The notes beneath the pieces were generated by a model, which ran no database searches, was not told where the DNA came from, and saw nothing but the letters and a program-made list of their open reading frames with translations. 64,000 nt of DNA, taken from contig NW_004955404.1 in the NCBI RefSeq assembly GCF_000276665.1, positions 33,542,155 through 33,606,154 of the forward strand. Direction: 5' to 3'. Below are positions 22,536 through 34,196 of the stretch, piece after piece (the stretch's first letter is position 1; every line of letters starts with the position of its first letter). The stretch is from Chinchilla lanigera. Its lineage: Eukaryota; Chordata; Mammalia; Rodentia; Chinchillidae. The translations under genes were made by a program, and so were the position numbers.

Positions 22536-22593
22536 TATGTTAGATGTGTATGTTACATGTGTATATGTTATATGTGAATATGTTAGATGTGAA
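22536..22593. repeat. 15-bp tandem repeat, about 4 copies
   Basis: Four successive units starting TATGTTA (13, 15, 15 and 15 bp) with variable centre (GATGTG, CATGTG, TATGTG, GATGTG) and ending GTA or GAA. Confidence 0.8.
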
Positions 22594-24280
22594 TTGCTTT
22601 TGGCCTGTGTATATTTCAGAAAATAAAAAATGGATTCAGAAAGGCCTGACAGGTAAAGGTAGGGGGTAGTTTGTCCTGTAAGGCAGAATATCTCAAAATT
22701 AAAAAGTGTTGCTGCTACACACAGGAAAAGCCCAGACCAAGATGGAGAAACATCTGGACTCCAGCCTGCTGCTTCTCCCTTGAACCTTCCAGCAGGGAAG
22801 AGAGAGGGCGCGGGGTCAGCACTGGGGGTGCCTGGCTTGGTTTTGGACGTGCATGCATCTGTAGCCTCTGTTCCCCCTGAGGTGGAAGTCACAGAGTATC
22901 TCAGGAATGCCAAGCCTTACAGTGTCCCATCGGCACCTTTCCTGGAAGTAGGCAAAAGAGCACACCAGTACCACTTCTTGGAAATTTTGCAGCACAAAAA
23001 AAAAGAAAGAGAAAAGAGAGAGAGTCAGATAAACTCCTCCAGTGAAGCAGCTGAGCTATATATTGTTTATACAAATCAAATGTTTTCCCATGGATATTTA
23101 CCCACCATTGACCTCCCGTAACTACAGCAGGGTGGAAACACTTGCCATTGGTGGATGCTGACATGGGCTTTATTAAAGTGGGTTCCCTTTCCCTATAGCA
23201 GATATGCCTTGGCCAATACCAAGGCTCTGTCAGTTCTCCAGTCACCACAGACCCAAAAGAAGCCAGAGGAAGGTCCTGATGGAGAAGCAAGGGCTAACAA
23301 AGGAAGCCTGAAAAGATCAGTTTGCAAAGCTTGAAAGCAATTAGGATGGACAACCAGAGCTAGGAAGACCGGAAGACGTGAGGAAACCTCGGGCTGCTTT
23401 TTCTGGTTTGTCTGTTTGTTTCTGTTTTTCCTTTTTTGAGGCCCTTTGTCTGTGAGCGGTGCTCTTGACTAAAACCTCCAGAATTGCCAGGTGAACCAGA
23501 CATGCAAATGGCTCCCTTTTGATCTGTCTCTGTTCTCTCCTAGAGGAAAGCAAAGACATGAAAATAAGACAACCAGCCTCCCGCTCTGCTGGGATACGAT
23601 TTCCATATCCAGTATGACGAGTTTTCCTGGGACAGGCCCGCAACCATAGGCACAGGTCTTACCCTGTTGCGGCTCAACAGCAGGTAAAGCAGCCAGAGCC
23701 CGCGTGGCAGCCAGGCACACAAATGCACACCCAGGCGCAAAAGTACGGGAAGCAAAGTGGGCAAAACTCTACCATTTGCTTCCAAAGCGCATGTTCCTGG
23801 CAGAGGGGTGGCGAGGCCAGCTCTATCCAGAAGCACGCCCAAACATTCACGTTTCTTTTTCCCCTCTGCTGTGTGCATTCAGACAGGCGTCCCAGCAAGA
23901 TGGGGGTAGGGAGCCGTTAAAACACCCCTTTGGAAGCTTCAGAATGAAAAATGACCTTCTCTCAAAAAAAAAAATGTTCCCCCACTTTTCTCTTTGAGTA
24001 GGTTTGCCTTTTAGGGCAGTCTCTGTTCTCCCCTTTCTGTTAAATCTACTGCTCTCTCCACATTTGGAGCTAATGATGATGGAAGTAATCCGTGTCTCAT
24101 CCACGCTGAAACTTTCTCTTCTCTTACTGGTTGGGGAAACTTCAGCTCCTTCTAGGACATCGCCATAGTGCAGCTTTGTCAGTTCTTAACTCCTTACTCT
24201 GTCATAAGCACCCGGCGGGGGTGGGGGCACCGGATGAGCTGCACTTCGATTCATCTAGGCAAATTGTACCATGAATTTAG
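22594..24280. other. SINE-poor stretch, no gene recognised
   Basis: Frames of 97 to 137 codons occur on both strands (22500-23997) and mirror each other. None has a recognised domain or splice signals I would trust. Confidence 0.4.
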
Positions 24281-24289
24281 GTCAAAGAA

Positions 24290-24420
24290 GAGAAATGGTT
24301 TTGGATTTCAGGACCCACACTTCACTAGCTGTGTGACTGTGCACAGGTCCATAAACATCCCTCAGCCTCAGTTTCCTCACAAAGGATGGTGACAATAAAG
24401 TAATATACACTAACCAGCTG
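24290..24420 (+). mobile_element. MIR
   Basis: Keeps CACTAGCTGTGTGACTGTG, then CCTCAGCCTCAGTTTCCTCA and GGTGACAATAAAGTAATA, the conserved MIR core order. Confidence 0.85.
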
Positions 24421-24765
24421 GCGTAATGTTCCCGCAGAGGAAGCCGTGTAATGTTAGCCATAACCAGAGTCAGCACAGCAGCACCTTTACTAACCCAGGT
24501 AACACACCGTGCCAGCCAGTAGGAAAGAGAGAAAGTTCTGCCTCCAGGAGCTCATGGTCTACCCTTAGAGACACACATGAAAAAAATCACATCAGAATAG
24601 TCTCAGTTTGACGGTCTGCCCCAGGTTTGCTAAATCCCTTACATCCAAAAAGATTCCAAGCCACACCTTTAGATCAGTGAACTGAAGATGAAACTTACTT
24701 ATTCAACATACTCTTCAGTCTATGAATTTAGCCTACATGAGTTTTGTGGTTGTTTTTGTCTTATG

Positions 24766-24888
24766 GGTTTTGTTTTGTTTTGTTTTGTTTTGTTTTGGCT
24801 TTTTGAGGCAGACTATGGGGTACAGGCTGACTTTGAACTTGCATCATCCTGCCTCAGCCTCCCAAATGCTGAGACTAAACTACATGGT
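24766..24888 (-). mobile_element. B1-like SINE with (TTTTG)n tail
   Basis: (TTTTG)n at about 24768-24796, then GCTTTTTGAGGCAG, a shortened inverted body with CATCCTGCCTCAGCC. Confidence 0.8.
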
Positions 24889-24989
24889 TTTCTTAATGAG
24901 GCTTCATCGCTCATTGTTATCTTAATTCCCCCCATCTGTTATTGTTTTGTTTTTCTCAGGAAGAAGAACGACACATAAGCTCAGGGAAT

Positions 24990-25730
24990 GCTGGGGAAAT
25001 CTTAAGAAACTCGTTCTGGTTCAAATAAAACTATTAAAAGCGAGAACAGCGGATTCAGGACGCTCGCCCTCCCAAGTACAGATGGCTGTATCCACAATGC
25101 CATTAAACCTAAGCAATTTCTAAAACTGATACTGATGGCCAGCATTCCGGCTCTCAGCATTGTTAATCATGTTAGAGAATGAATCATTCAGTAAAGAGAA
25201 CAGCGCTGGCTTTCTGACACTAATTCCCGAGCTGCAGGATACAAAGCTGAATTCTATCTGCCATTTTAGGTGACTCGGCTGGTGATCTCAGAGAACACAC
25301 TGAGTTTTGACAAAATACTGAATTTTTCTGTTATGTAACTTAAGCTTTGTAGCACAATAACAATGCTATGCATTTGTTACAATAGAGCTGGAAGCAAAAA
25401 AATCTTTAAAATAGTTCCACATTTACATGCTCCAAATTTTTGTAGAAGCCTTTATGATGTTACTTTGATGTATATGCCAAACAGGATAAACCCATGAAAG
25501 GCAACATTGCTAATGAACACAAGGAACTTTATGTAATTGTAATAGCCAGTTTGGCTAGTTTTATGGGTGTGTGTACATTTAATTTTGAGTTGAGCAATAT
25601 CCAATTTGGCAATGAGATGGAATAATATGAGTCTTTCTGCTTGTTTGTTTTAATTACTAACAACCAGAGAAAAACTAGTCACAGCAGCCAAAAGAATTAA
25701 ATCAGATCTGAACCCTGCTACTCGGGGCTG
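24990..25730. other. AT-rich SINE-free block
   Basis: No repeat or coding signal seen. It holds a cluster at 25358-25385 that reads like POU (ATGCAT) flanked on both sides by SOX-type ACAAT words. Such clusters occur by chance in AT-rich DNA, so enhancer function is only a possibility. Confidence 0.3.
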
Positions 25731-26069
25731 CCATTAATACGCCTAAAGCGGATGCTGTTACTGCATGGGATGCAGAGCCAAGGGGGCAGTGGAGATGTGA
25801 TAAGTGAGGAAAACGTGTATAGATGGGTGTTAAGTTTTGCTGAGAAATGAAACCACGTTCTTCCTAAGCTACAAGAGGAATCTAAATAATACCCATACTC
25901 ATCGCTGTGTGCTGTTGGGTGCAGTCTGATCCAGGTGCTGGGGCCATCACAGGGGTCCAGTGGACAAATCCCTTCCCTCAAAGGACTCCCGCTCAATGAG
26001 CAATGCGCACAGTAAACACATAGACCAACACTGGCTATCAGTATGGATTCACACAGGCCCGGTGCCGTG

Positions 26070-26440
26070 ATGCTGGACAGCTGGTGAGACAGTGGCTTTC
26101 TGAGGAGCGGACATTGGAGTGCCCATCTGGACAACACTGGATGGGGACAGGACTGTGGGAATCTGGACGAAGAACATTCCCAGCACAGGGAAGAGCAAAA
26201 GCAAAGGTCCTGAGGCAGGGATACTCTATGGGTGCTCAAGAAAGAGGCCAGAGAGGGTGGTGCATATAAGCGAGGGAGAGAGAGACGCGAGAGGTGAGAT
26301 CAGAAGTCTGGGCAGGAGTGGGCTCCTGCAGTGTGTTGTGAGCTATGGGAAGGCCTTGGATTTTAATCTAATACCATGAGAGCCAGGAAATAGTTTCATG
26401 AAGATGAGCAGTGAGATTTACCTTCCTGACACTGCTTCCT
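26070..26440 (+). repeat. ancient mammalian interspersed repeat
   Basis: Words such as AACATTCCCAGCACAGGGAA, GCAAAGGTCCTGAGGCAGG, GGGAAGGCCTTGGATTTTAAT, in that order, are those of a widespread old mammalian repeat. This explains the 173-codon minus-strand frame overlapping it. Family not named. Confidence 0.65.
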
Positions 26441-26895
26441 TGACATTCTTCTGGCTGGGGTGTGGTAGACAGAGTATCAGGAACAAAAGCCATGGGCCGC
26501 GTTAAAGACTGTGCAAGGAGTTCTGCGATGGGGGCTCAGACCTGGGCGCTTCATAAGGAACACTATAAAACGGTGACATACAAAAATTTAAACACTGAGC
26601 CAATAAGTCTGCAATAGGTGAAGTTTGAGGGCAATGATTTCCCCCTAAAACTCTGTGCAACTAGATCAACTGTACCCAGAGAGATGCTTGAAAATATTTG
26701 TCATGAGACAACTGAGTTGCAAGTTGAAGGTATGAATCCTAGCTCACCTCACTTGCCATCTGACAATTCTTGGCCTTGGTCTTACTTTTAGACGTATGGT
26801 CATGGTCAGGAGGATAATGTCAGAATAGCCTGTCCACCTTAGCGTGGAGTCACAGCCAGGCAGTCCTAAGTAGCCAACTGAGTTGTTTACACGGT

Positions 26896-27137
26896 CCCCG
26901 TGTGTGTGTGTGCGCGTGCGTGTGTGTGTGCATGCATGCACGTGCACATGTGTTATTGGGGAATCGAACCCAGGACTTCTGCACTAAGCTATATCCCCAG
27001 CCCTTTTTTTATTTTTTTAGTTTTTCATTTTGAGAAAGAGTTTCGCTAAGTTGCTCAGGCTGGGCTTGAATTTAAGATCCCCCTGCCTCCGCCTTCCAGA
27101 GCACCGGGTATTCCGTGCATGAACCACTATGCCCAAT
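26896..27137 (-). mobile_element. B1+ID dimer with GT-rich tail
   Basis: GT/GC/CATG alternating tract (about 26898-26950), then GGGGAATCGAACCCAGGAC, CTATATCCCCAGCCC, T-rich linker and inverted B1 half (GAGAAAGAGTTTCGC to ATGCCCAA). Confidence 0.8.
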
Positions 27138-27804
27138 TTTTGCCCACACTTTACTTAATGGGTTCCCCATTGCCCACTGAATAGAAGTCACACTCCTTGG
27201 CCTGGCATTTGAAGTCTTGATTAGCCTGTATCTCCCCTGCCCCCGTATGCCCTATAGTCCAGTCAGAAGAGCTTGCTCATTGTTGAAAACCTGTAATTCC
27301 TTTTTTGCTTCTATATTTTTGCCAGCGCTGGGAATTTCCTGTTCCATCATCTACTTATCCTTTACAGCGTCAGTCTCAATCTTTATAACTGTCTCTTCCA
27401 CAAAGAGACATTTCAGAGCTCTCCATCAAGACTGACTCCTAAAATCCAACACCCTGCAAAACCATGGGGCCAGTAACCTAGCTGCAAGTCATCGTGTCAC
27501 GCATGCGCTCTGAAGGCAAAACAGGACACTTGCACAGGCTGCCGGCTAACGCGGGTCAGGGCAAGGCTGGGCTTGCTTTATCTTTCTGTCAGTTCTTCAT
27601 CGTATGGCAAGGGCTTGGTTCACCCCTTCATCAAACTCCACTTTTTCATGCAAAAGTTAGAATGCAGGAATCTGTAAGAACTACTCAGATCAATTTTCCT
27701 AGCCTAAAAGTCTAGGCATAAATAAGTCTTAGCATACATTGACACATGCATTTAAACCATGCCTCTTCTCCTGTCGAACAGCACAGATACCTTTACGAAT
27801 GTAT

Positions 27805-27915
27805 GAGAAGCTTGAGCTGAGTCTCCTCACCTGTAAAAACAGGGCTAACCGCTGTAACCTCCCCACAGAGCTGTACTGTGGGTGAGGTTAGTTCATGTAG
27901 TGACAGTGTTTGCCT
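27805..27915 (+). mobile_element. MIR fragment
   Basis: GAGCTGAGTCTCCTCACCTG, GGGCTAACCGCTGTAACC and CTGTGGGTGAGGTTAGTTCA follow MIR 3' half order. Confidence 0.65.
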
Positions 27916-28213
27916 GTGTGTTGGATGTTGTCATCCACATCAGGGTGTCTCTGAGCAGAGGCAGCCTCATAACTGACCACTCAAGGTGATTGGTACAGGT
28001 GACTAGGCATCTTTTGGTAGTTAGATGTTATCCAGTCCCAGAGAAAGGTGGAAACCCGCTAAATCTTTCCTTGCACTTCTGTCCCGTCTTAAATCCCCAC
28101 CTCTCATGAGCTAAAACTCACACAGACCTGTGAAGCCAACCACAGCTCAGTGAGCCTGAATGCCACTCTATCTGGAGCTACTTAGTTGTAAATGGGCACT
28201 GCTAATGGGCATC

Positions 28214-28260
28214 GCCATGACTCACAGGACACACACACACACACACACATACATACACAA
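28214..28260. repeat. (AC)n microsatellite
   Basis: About 12 AC units then ATACATACACA. Confidence 0.9.
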
Positions 28261-28693
28261 TCAAAGCAGGTCAGGGAAGATCAAAGGGAGAAATGAATAT
28301 GCTATGAATATCCTCTATAGTGTATTGTTCTTATGGGCCTCTAAGGCTCTTAGCAGGAGACCCATGGCCAGCAAAGGCCCACCCCACCCTGCTCCCTGGC
28401 AAACTATTGTCAGCATTTAGCTCTTCTGCCATCCCATTTCCATATCTTGGGATTCTTACGTCCCTTCCAGGAGAAAAGTCTAAGCCACAGGATAAGAGCT
28501 GGACCTCTACGCATGAGTCATTCATATTATCTGAGAACAGGAAGTCCCCTTTTAGGAAGGTAACCAGCCCTCCCCAAAGGGAATCACAATCACCCAACCT
28601 CTTCTCTTGCCTTGCACACACTCTACTCTCACACCTCAGATGCTGACCTTTCTTTCTGCTCTACCCCAATTCCTCATGTCTACACATCTTATT

Positions 28694-28696
28694 TTG

Positions 28697-28735
<39 letters not shown>
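28694..28735. repeat. (TTG)n(CTG)10 trinucleotide repeat
   Basis: TTG units lead into an uninterrupted CTG run at 28706-28735. One plus-strand frame reads it as polyalanine, but there is no other sign of coding. Confidence 0.95.
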
Positions 28736-28789
28736 ATAATCATCAAGGTACTGAACCCTTGAGCCAGAGAGGTGCTCATCTACTTATAA

Positions 28790-28930
28790 ACACAGCTCCT
28801 CACAATAACCCAGTGCATAGGGTATTATTACTCTGCTTATTAAACTCATGAGGAAACAGAGGCTTAGAGAAGTTGTATGACTTGGTGAAGCCACCTCCTA
28901 GGAATTAACAGAGCCAGAATATAAACATGA
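28790..28930 (-). mobile_element. MIR, reverse orientation
   Basis: CATGAGGAAACAGAGGCTTA, AGAAGTTGTATGACTTGG and AACAGAGCCAGAAT are the inverted MIR core. Confidence 0.8.
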
Positions 28931-29755
28931 AACAACCCAGCTCCGGGGCCCATGACCCTAACACTTTGATCTACTTTTTCCCTTCCAAAGGACCCAGTTT
29001 TATTCACTCCTTGACCCCCACCAGCCCACTGGCCTTGTAAGCATGTCCCTCGTGATTTGCTACACCAGCACAGCATCTTGACTGTAACCAGGAAGAAAAA
29101 CCTACCTTCTGCCCTCTCCACCAGGGAAGGTGGCCCAGACAATGAAGCAGAAGGAAAAGTTGATATAGCACAACACGATTGTACATATTTATTATGGGCA
29201 ACATTCTGTTAACCTTGGTGGACTCAATATTTATGTCCAGTGGACATCTCCTGGTGACATCTACTAGAGGCGGAAAATGCGGTACAGTGCTTCCCAAGTC
29301 CCCTTTCAGGCGGCAGCAATTTGATGACACAGTTCTAACCAATGAGAAGAATGTGCAGGTATGCAGGCAGGAGGTAGAGGTGCTTCTGAAAAAATATTTA
29401 TTTTCACCACAAAAAATAGAGCAAGGTCAGCCGTCCTGACCCATTCTCCCTGTTGTTGCCCTGAACACAAAGGTGTTGCCTAGAAACAGAGCAAGCATCT
29501 CAAGACACTGAGGCCACAAGTTAAAGCGCAGAGGACAGTGCAGCAGAAAGTTAGTGTGGGACTTTGAAGACGTGGCTGGTTCTCCGCTCACACACCTGTA
29601 TGTGAGGTCATTAAACATCTTTATGGCTTAAGCCAGTTCGTCAGCATACTTGTAGCATAAGACATTCCTTACTGAAACAATAGTCACCATGAGTGATTTG
29701 CATTACGTATTTCTGATCAATCATTCTAAGAAATCCTCTGCTGACTTCTAAATAG
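28931..29755. other. no gene recognised
   Basis: Frames of 86 to 112 codons overlap on opposite strands. No known motif and no SINE. Confidence 0.45.
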
Positions 29756-29760
29756 ACCCA

Positions 29761-29828
29761 GGTAAGCCCTCTAGGAGTGGTTCTATGGGTTCCAGGTAAG
29801 CCCTCTAGGAGTGGTTCTGTGGGTTCCT
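29761..29828. repeat. 34-bp tandem duplication
   Basis: Two adjacent 34-base copies (29761-29794 and 29795-29828) starting GGTAAGCCCTCTAGGAG. They differ at one clear position in the body (CTATGGG versus CTGTGGG), plus the last base. Each copy is preceded by CA, giving two CAGGTAAG donor-like words. Confidence 0.95.
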
Positions 29829-30693
29829 CTCCTGGCTTCCGTGCCACGGGAGGGCAGGCCCAGACGATCTGACACACCAAATGCCATCTCAACAGAGTTC
29901 AATTTTACCCAATTGTATATGATACACCAAATGAAGCAAAATGTAAGCTCAAGCAAAAATGGTCACTTCTATAAATTTAACCTAGACAATATCACAAAGG
30001 GGAAAAATATGAAACAATATCTGGGACTCACAGTCAGAAACCTGGGCTCCGTCCCTCTCTTGCTGCGCTCCCTGGTCACCTGGTCCTGCTTTGTGAATGA
30101 GGGAGGGGGCCAGACAGTGTCTTGAGGTCATGGTAGTCATTTGGGTCTCTATATTTTCCCACTTTAAAAGGAAAACACACAACTGAGAGGCCGGTAAGCT
30201 TCCCTTTTGCCTCTAAAGGGCAGGGAAACACAACTGTATACCTCCAGCGGCCAAGCACACTGGGTACAAAGGTAAATACTCCTTAGGGAATTACACGGTA
30301 AGAACTACAGCAGAAGGATCTGCTGACAACATGCATCATTATCCAAAGTTCAGCCAAATCATAAGACAAAATCATTGCTTGTTTAATGTTCTTGGTGACA
30401 GAAGGTAGCCAGGGACTTCAGCGGAGCCCTATCAAGGGACTCCCAGGGAGACCCGTCTGAGTGAGATTGCACAACTAAAGTCAAGTCTGCCCAAAGGGCA
30501 ACTCATAAGTAGGTTTTTCTGCTACCTCTGCCACGTTTCCCAGTAATTCCAATATACTGAGCCAGGCACTGCACCAAACGAAATTCATTTCATTTCATTT
30601 TTCCCCTTGGGGCACTGCCCTCTGCCTTCTTTGTAAGATCATATAACTACATGACCAAACAAACTTGGTCCCACGTCATCTTGTCAAAAGAAT

Positions 30694-30850
30694 GCTAGCA
30701 GGACGTGATGGCACACACTGGTGACCCCAGCACTAAGGAGGCTGAGGCAGGAGGATCACCATGAGTTCAGTATCAGCCTGGGCTACATAACGAGTTCAAG
30801 TTCAGCCTGAACTACAAAAGGGAGACCCTCTCTCCAAAAAATTAATTAAT
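30694..30850 (+). mobile_element. B1-like SINE
   Basis: CTAGCAGGACGTGATGGC to GACCCTCTCTCC, duplicated arm present, tail (AATT)n. Confidence 0.9.
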
Positions 30851-31248
30851 GAATTCATAAAAGAGGGAGAGAGAATGTTAGCTTCACAGAGTCTGTTAAA
30901 TTAAGAAAAAATAAGAGTCACATGAATAATAAATTCAAGAGACAGAAAAAACCCTGAAGCCTAAAATCCTCTCATCCATTTCTTCCATAGTCTTTCTTCT
31001 TATAGCGTAACAAAACTCAGTTTTATAAGTGCTGCTGAAGAATTTCCATGTAGAAAGTGGGATCTAGACACTAAGAGAGCTTGCAAATGATTAATAGATG
31101 TTCTCTGGCCTCAAGGAACAGGCTTTATCACCATAGTTACATAAATGTTCCTAATATATGACAGTGCATAAAGCAACGTGGAAGTAGTAGAAAAAATGAA
31201 TCAATTTCCACTGGAAAGGTCTGAAAGGCTTCAGGAGAGAATCAAAAC

Positions 31249-31390
31249 TGGGCATGGTGGTGCATGCTTGTAAACTCAGGACTCAGTAGGCTGAGGCAGG
31301 AGGATCACCACAAGTTTAAGGTCAGCCTGGATAACAGAGCAAGACCCTGTCTAAAGGAATCTAAACAACAAAAATAAAACAAAACAAAAC
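31249..31390 (+). mobile_element. B1-like SINE, single-arm
   Basis: CTGGGCATGGTGGTGCATGC to GACCCTGTCTAA, lacking the second arm, tail with (AAAAC)n. Confidence 0.88.
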
Positions 31391-31439
31391 CAGAAAGAAT
31401 AAAAATCTAGAAATACCCAGTAGCTTATATTGCTGTTAT

Positions 31440-31516
31440 AGGGTCAGGGATATAGCTCAGTGGCATAAGTGCTTGCCTGGCAAGCTGAGGTCATGAATTC
31501 AATATCGGCACCGAGG
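31440..31516 (+). mobile_element. ID SINE without tail
   Basis: AGGGTCAGGGATATAGCTCAG, TGCTTGCCTGGCAAGC, ATGAATTCAATATCGGCACC. No A-rich tail follows. Confidence 0.8.
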
Positions 31517-31689
31517 TACAGAGCCACAGTGCACTTGCGCCGGTCAGTCTCAGGACGCCTCTTCTGCTACCACCGCATGGAGCAGCCAGAGAACCCACGC
31601 AGGGATTCAGCCCCCGAGCACCAGTGGGCAGCAGTTCCTTCCATCCCCAGCCCTTCCTAGCCAGGGTCCTGGCCGGCACTTCTGCCGCG

Positions 31690-32560
31690 GTTTCCGCAGT
31701 GCCGCCCTGTGTCTTCGTAAAAAGGACAGCGGGTTACAAGCGGCGCTGTCTGGAGCTCAGGCAGCGAGCAGCGAAGGAGCTATAAAGGTCTGTTTAGAAT
31801 CATGGCCATTTAGCAGGCACACGGCCACTGGGACTTTATGACCACTAATCAGTTTATCCTCCCTCAGTCCCTCTAAGGCACCTCCTGTTATCTCCATCTG
31901 AGAAGTGGAGCGAAACTGAAGGACGGAGAAACGGACTGGTGGTCTGAGCCGCAACGAAGGAAGATGGAGGTGGAAAGCAGGTCTGAAAAGCAGGTCTCCC
32001 TGCGACGCTTAAAGATTCTCAGTCCACAGCTTGGCGCAGCGCATCAGGATCCGAGCTTCTTGTCCGCGAGAGTCTCGGAGATTCTCTCCTTTACCACCTC
32101 GGTTCCCCAAACCAGAAGGTCAGGGCCTTCAGAGACAAAGGCTTGGCCTGCGTTCCCGCGGTGACCCCGAGGAGGAGGCGAGACCCCAACCCGGGCACCT
32201 CGCTCGCGCCGTGGACTCATAAGCTCTGGGCGGCAGGGCGGGCTGGAGGGACGAGGAGCGGGGGTGCACGTCCCGCAGTCTGCAGGTGCCTGGCCAAGGA
32301 GGCAAGCGGTCAGTGGAACCCCACCTGAATCCCCTGGCCAAGAGCCTGCTCAGGAGGGAATCTGCGGGGTCCGCCCAGCCAAGGCTCCCAAGACAGTGGG
32401 TGCCTTCCCGCGGGAAGATGCAAAGTCGAGGAAGTGTCACAGCCCCTTAGGACGAGGGCCACGGGGGCTCCTTCTCTGTCTGTGTGATCCCAGAGCGCAC
32501 GGCAGAGGTTGTAATATTTACCGGAAACGGCTAGGAGCCAGGGGTGGGAGGAGGGAAGGA
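31690..32560. other. CpG-rich block, no gene recognised
   Basis: Several CpG-dense runs (31680-31780, 32030-32290, 32400-32530). Many overlapping frames of 60 to 138 codons on both strands follow from GC content. A promoter is possible but no exon or product is recognised. Confidence 0.35.
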
Positions 32561-32589
32561 GTGAGGGAGAGGAAGGAGAAGACCACGTC

Positions 32590-32800
32590 CAGCTGTGGCA
32601 ATTATCCATTATTATACCACAAACCACCCAGAAACAGGGCATTAAAACAACAATTTTTTTTTTGCTATTATTCTTTTTAAACAATAATTTTTATCTGTCA
32701 TGACTCTGAGGGCGGGAGGGGCAGGGGGAACTGGAACATTCAAAGTGACCTCGCTCACATGGCCACGGAGGGGTCACCTGGGGACCTTAGTTCTCTCCCA
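32590..32800 (+). repeat. ancient mammalian interspersed repeat fragment
   Basis: ATTATACCACAAACCACCCA, then ATTAAAACAACAATTT and CATGACTCTGAGGGC follow the order of a common old repeat found in other mammals. Family not named. Confidence 0.5.
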
Positions 32801-32805
32801 CAGGT

Positions 32806-33017
32806 TTTGGTTTGGTTTGGTTTGGCGTTGCTGATCAAACCCAGGTCCTTTCACGTGCTCAGCAAGCATTCTACCACTGAGCGACATGCCCATCCTTTTT
32901 CATATTTCTATTTGGGGACAGGGTCTTGTCAAATGCTCAGGCTGGCTTCCATCTCAGTATCCTCCTGCCTCAGCCTCCCGAGCGACTGGGGTCACAGGAG
33001 TGCGCCCCGCGGCCGGC
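32806..33017 (-). mobile_element. B1+ID dimer
   Basis: (TTTGG)n tail, GCTGATCAAACCCAGGTCC, GACATGCCCATCC, linker, inverted B1 half (GGGGACAGGGTCTTGTC to CGCGGCCGGCT). Confidence 0.82.
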
Positions 33018-33985
33018 TCCTCTGCCCTTCATGAGGCTTTCCCACTCAGGGTCTGTGCCTTCTCACAAAACACACTCGCCCCTAAGAGGTGAAAAAGGGA
33101 AACGAAGCGTCGCAGAAGGCAGGTTGTCATTCAGCTCGGCCTCCAGTATGGTCCGGGCTGTCACAGCCACGTGACTGCGCCAACATTTGCTCTTCCTTCC
33201 TGGCGCGTAAAACTGAAGGTTGTCATAGCAGATATCGTAAATGATCACTGAGCGGACCAACTGTGTGGTAAACATCAAGTCTTCAACTTGATGCCTCGCG
33301 CAAGGCCAGTGTGCAACAGCGTCAGCAAATGAAGGATTCCCGCACACAGGCTGCGCTGGCTCTCACAAGGCGACCTCCACCTCCACAAAAACAGACCTAA
33401 AAACGGTTGGGGGCGGCGTCTGCGTGTGCACATGCGCACATTGTGCACTGCTGGCCGGTGCTGGATTGACTGGTTCAACAAACGGAAAGTCCAGGTGCAC
33501 AGCAGCCTGCAGCAGAGTTCAGAGGATCTTGTCAAAACTCAGCTCGCTTGTTTCTGTTTTCTATTGTGTCTGTCTCTTGGCTCCACTCCGCTTCCCTTGG
33601 GAGTCATTCTGAGGCTCTCTCGGGGGTGGCAGGCAGTCTTAGCCGATCACTTCTATGGCCTCTGATTTGTGAATCCTTTGAGGACAAAGTATGAGTCTCT
33701 CAGAAGTCTCGGCCAGAGACTCACCATATCTCGCTGGCTCTGTTTGGATCCTGAGCCCAGCACCGATCCAGGGAAGGACTGGCTCAGCCCGTCTTACGTC
33801 AACTCCGGAGTCTGCGCTGCGAGCGTGGGGACCTACAGGGGAATTCTCCTAGAAGCCGGCGATTGCCATCAGAACAATTCCTGGAAAAAGTAGTAACACG
33901 TCTGCCACTGTAGATCACAGCACTGTTTCCGATAGTGAAATCCTAGAAATTACCACATGACAAAATGAAATGAAAAAAGGGTAAA
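33018..33985. other. no gene recognised; short hairpin at 33273-33293
   Basis: Includes the perfect inverted repeat CATCAAGT-CTTCA-ACTTGATG (8-bp stem, 5-base loop). Frames up to 94 codons overlap on both strands without known motifs. Confidence 0.45.
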
Positions 33986-33989
33986 ATAA

Positions 33990-34115
33990 TGCCAGGTGTG
34001 GTGGCACACACCTGTAATGCAGCATGTAGGCTGCTGAGGTAGGAGGACTGCAAAGAGTTCACAAGCCAGCCTGGGCCATACAGCAAGATCCTGTCTCAAA
34101 AAATAAAATAAGTAA
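33990..34115 (+). mobile_element. B1-like SINE
   Basis: GCCAGGTGTGGTGGCACAC to GATCCTGTCTC, A-rich tail merging with an AT-rich tract to about 34200. Confidence 0.88.
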
Positions 34116-34196
34116 ATAGTGTTTACAGAGTAAAATGGAAAAAAATAAAATAAAATGAAGAGTAAAGTGAAGCAGAGAATATATATATAAATATAA

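Noticed and set aside
25718..26239. 173-codon minus-strand frame
   Set aside because: It overlaps an ancient interspersed repeat and has no recognisable domain.
28612..28851. Polyalanine-containing 79-codon frame
   Set aside because: The alanine run is the CTG repeat read in one phase; flanks have no coding sign.
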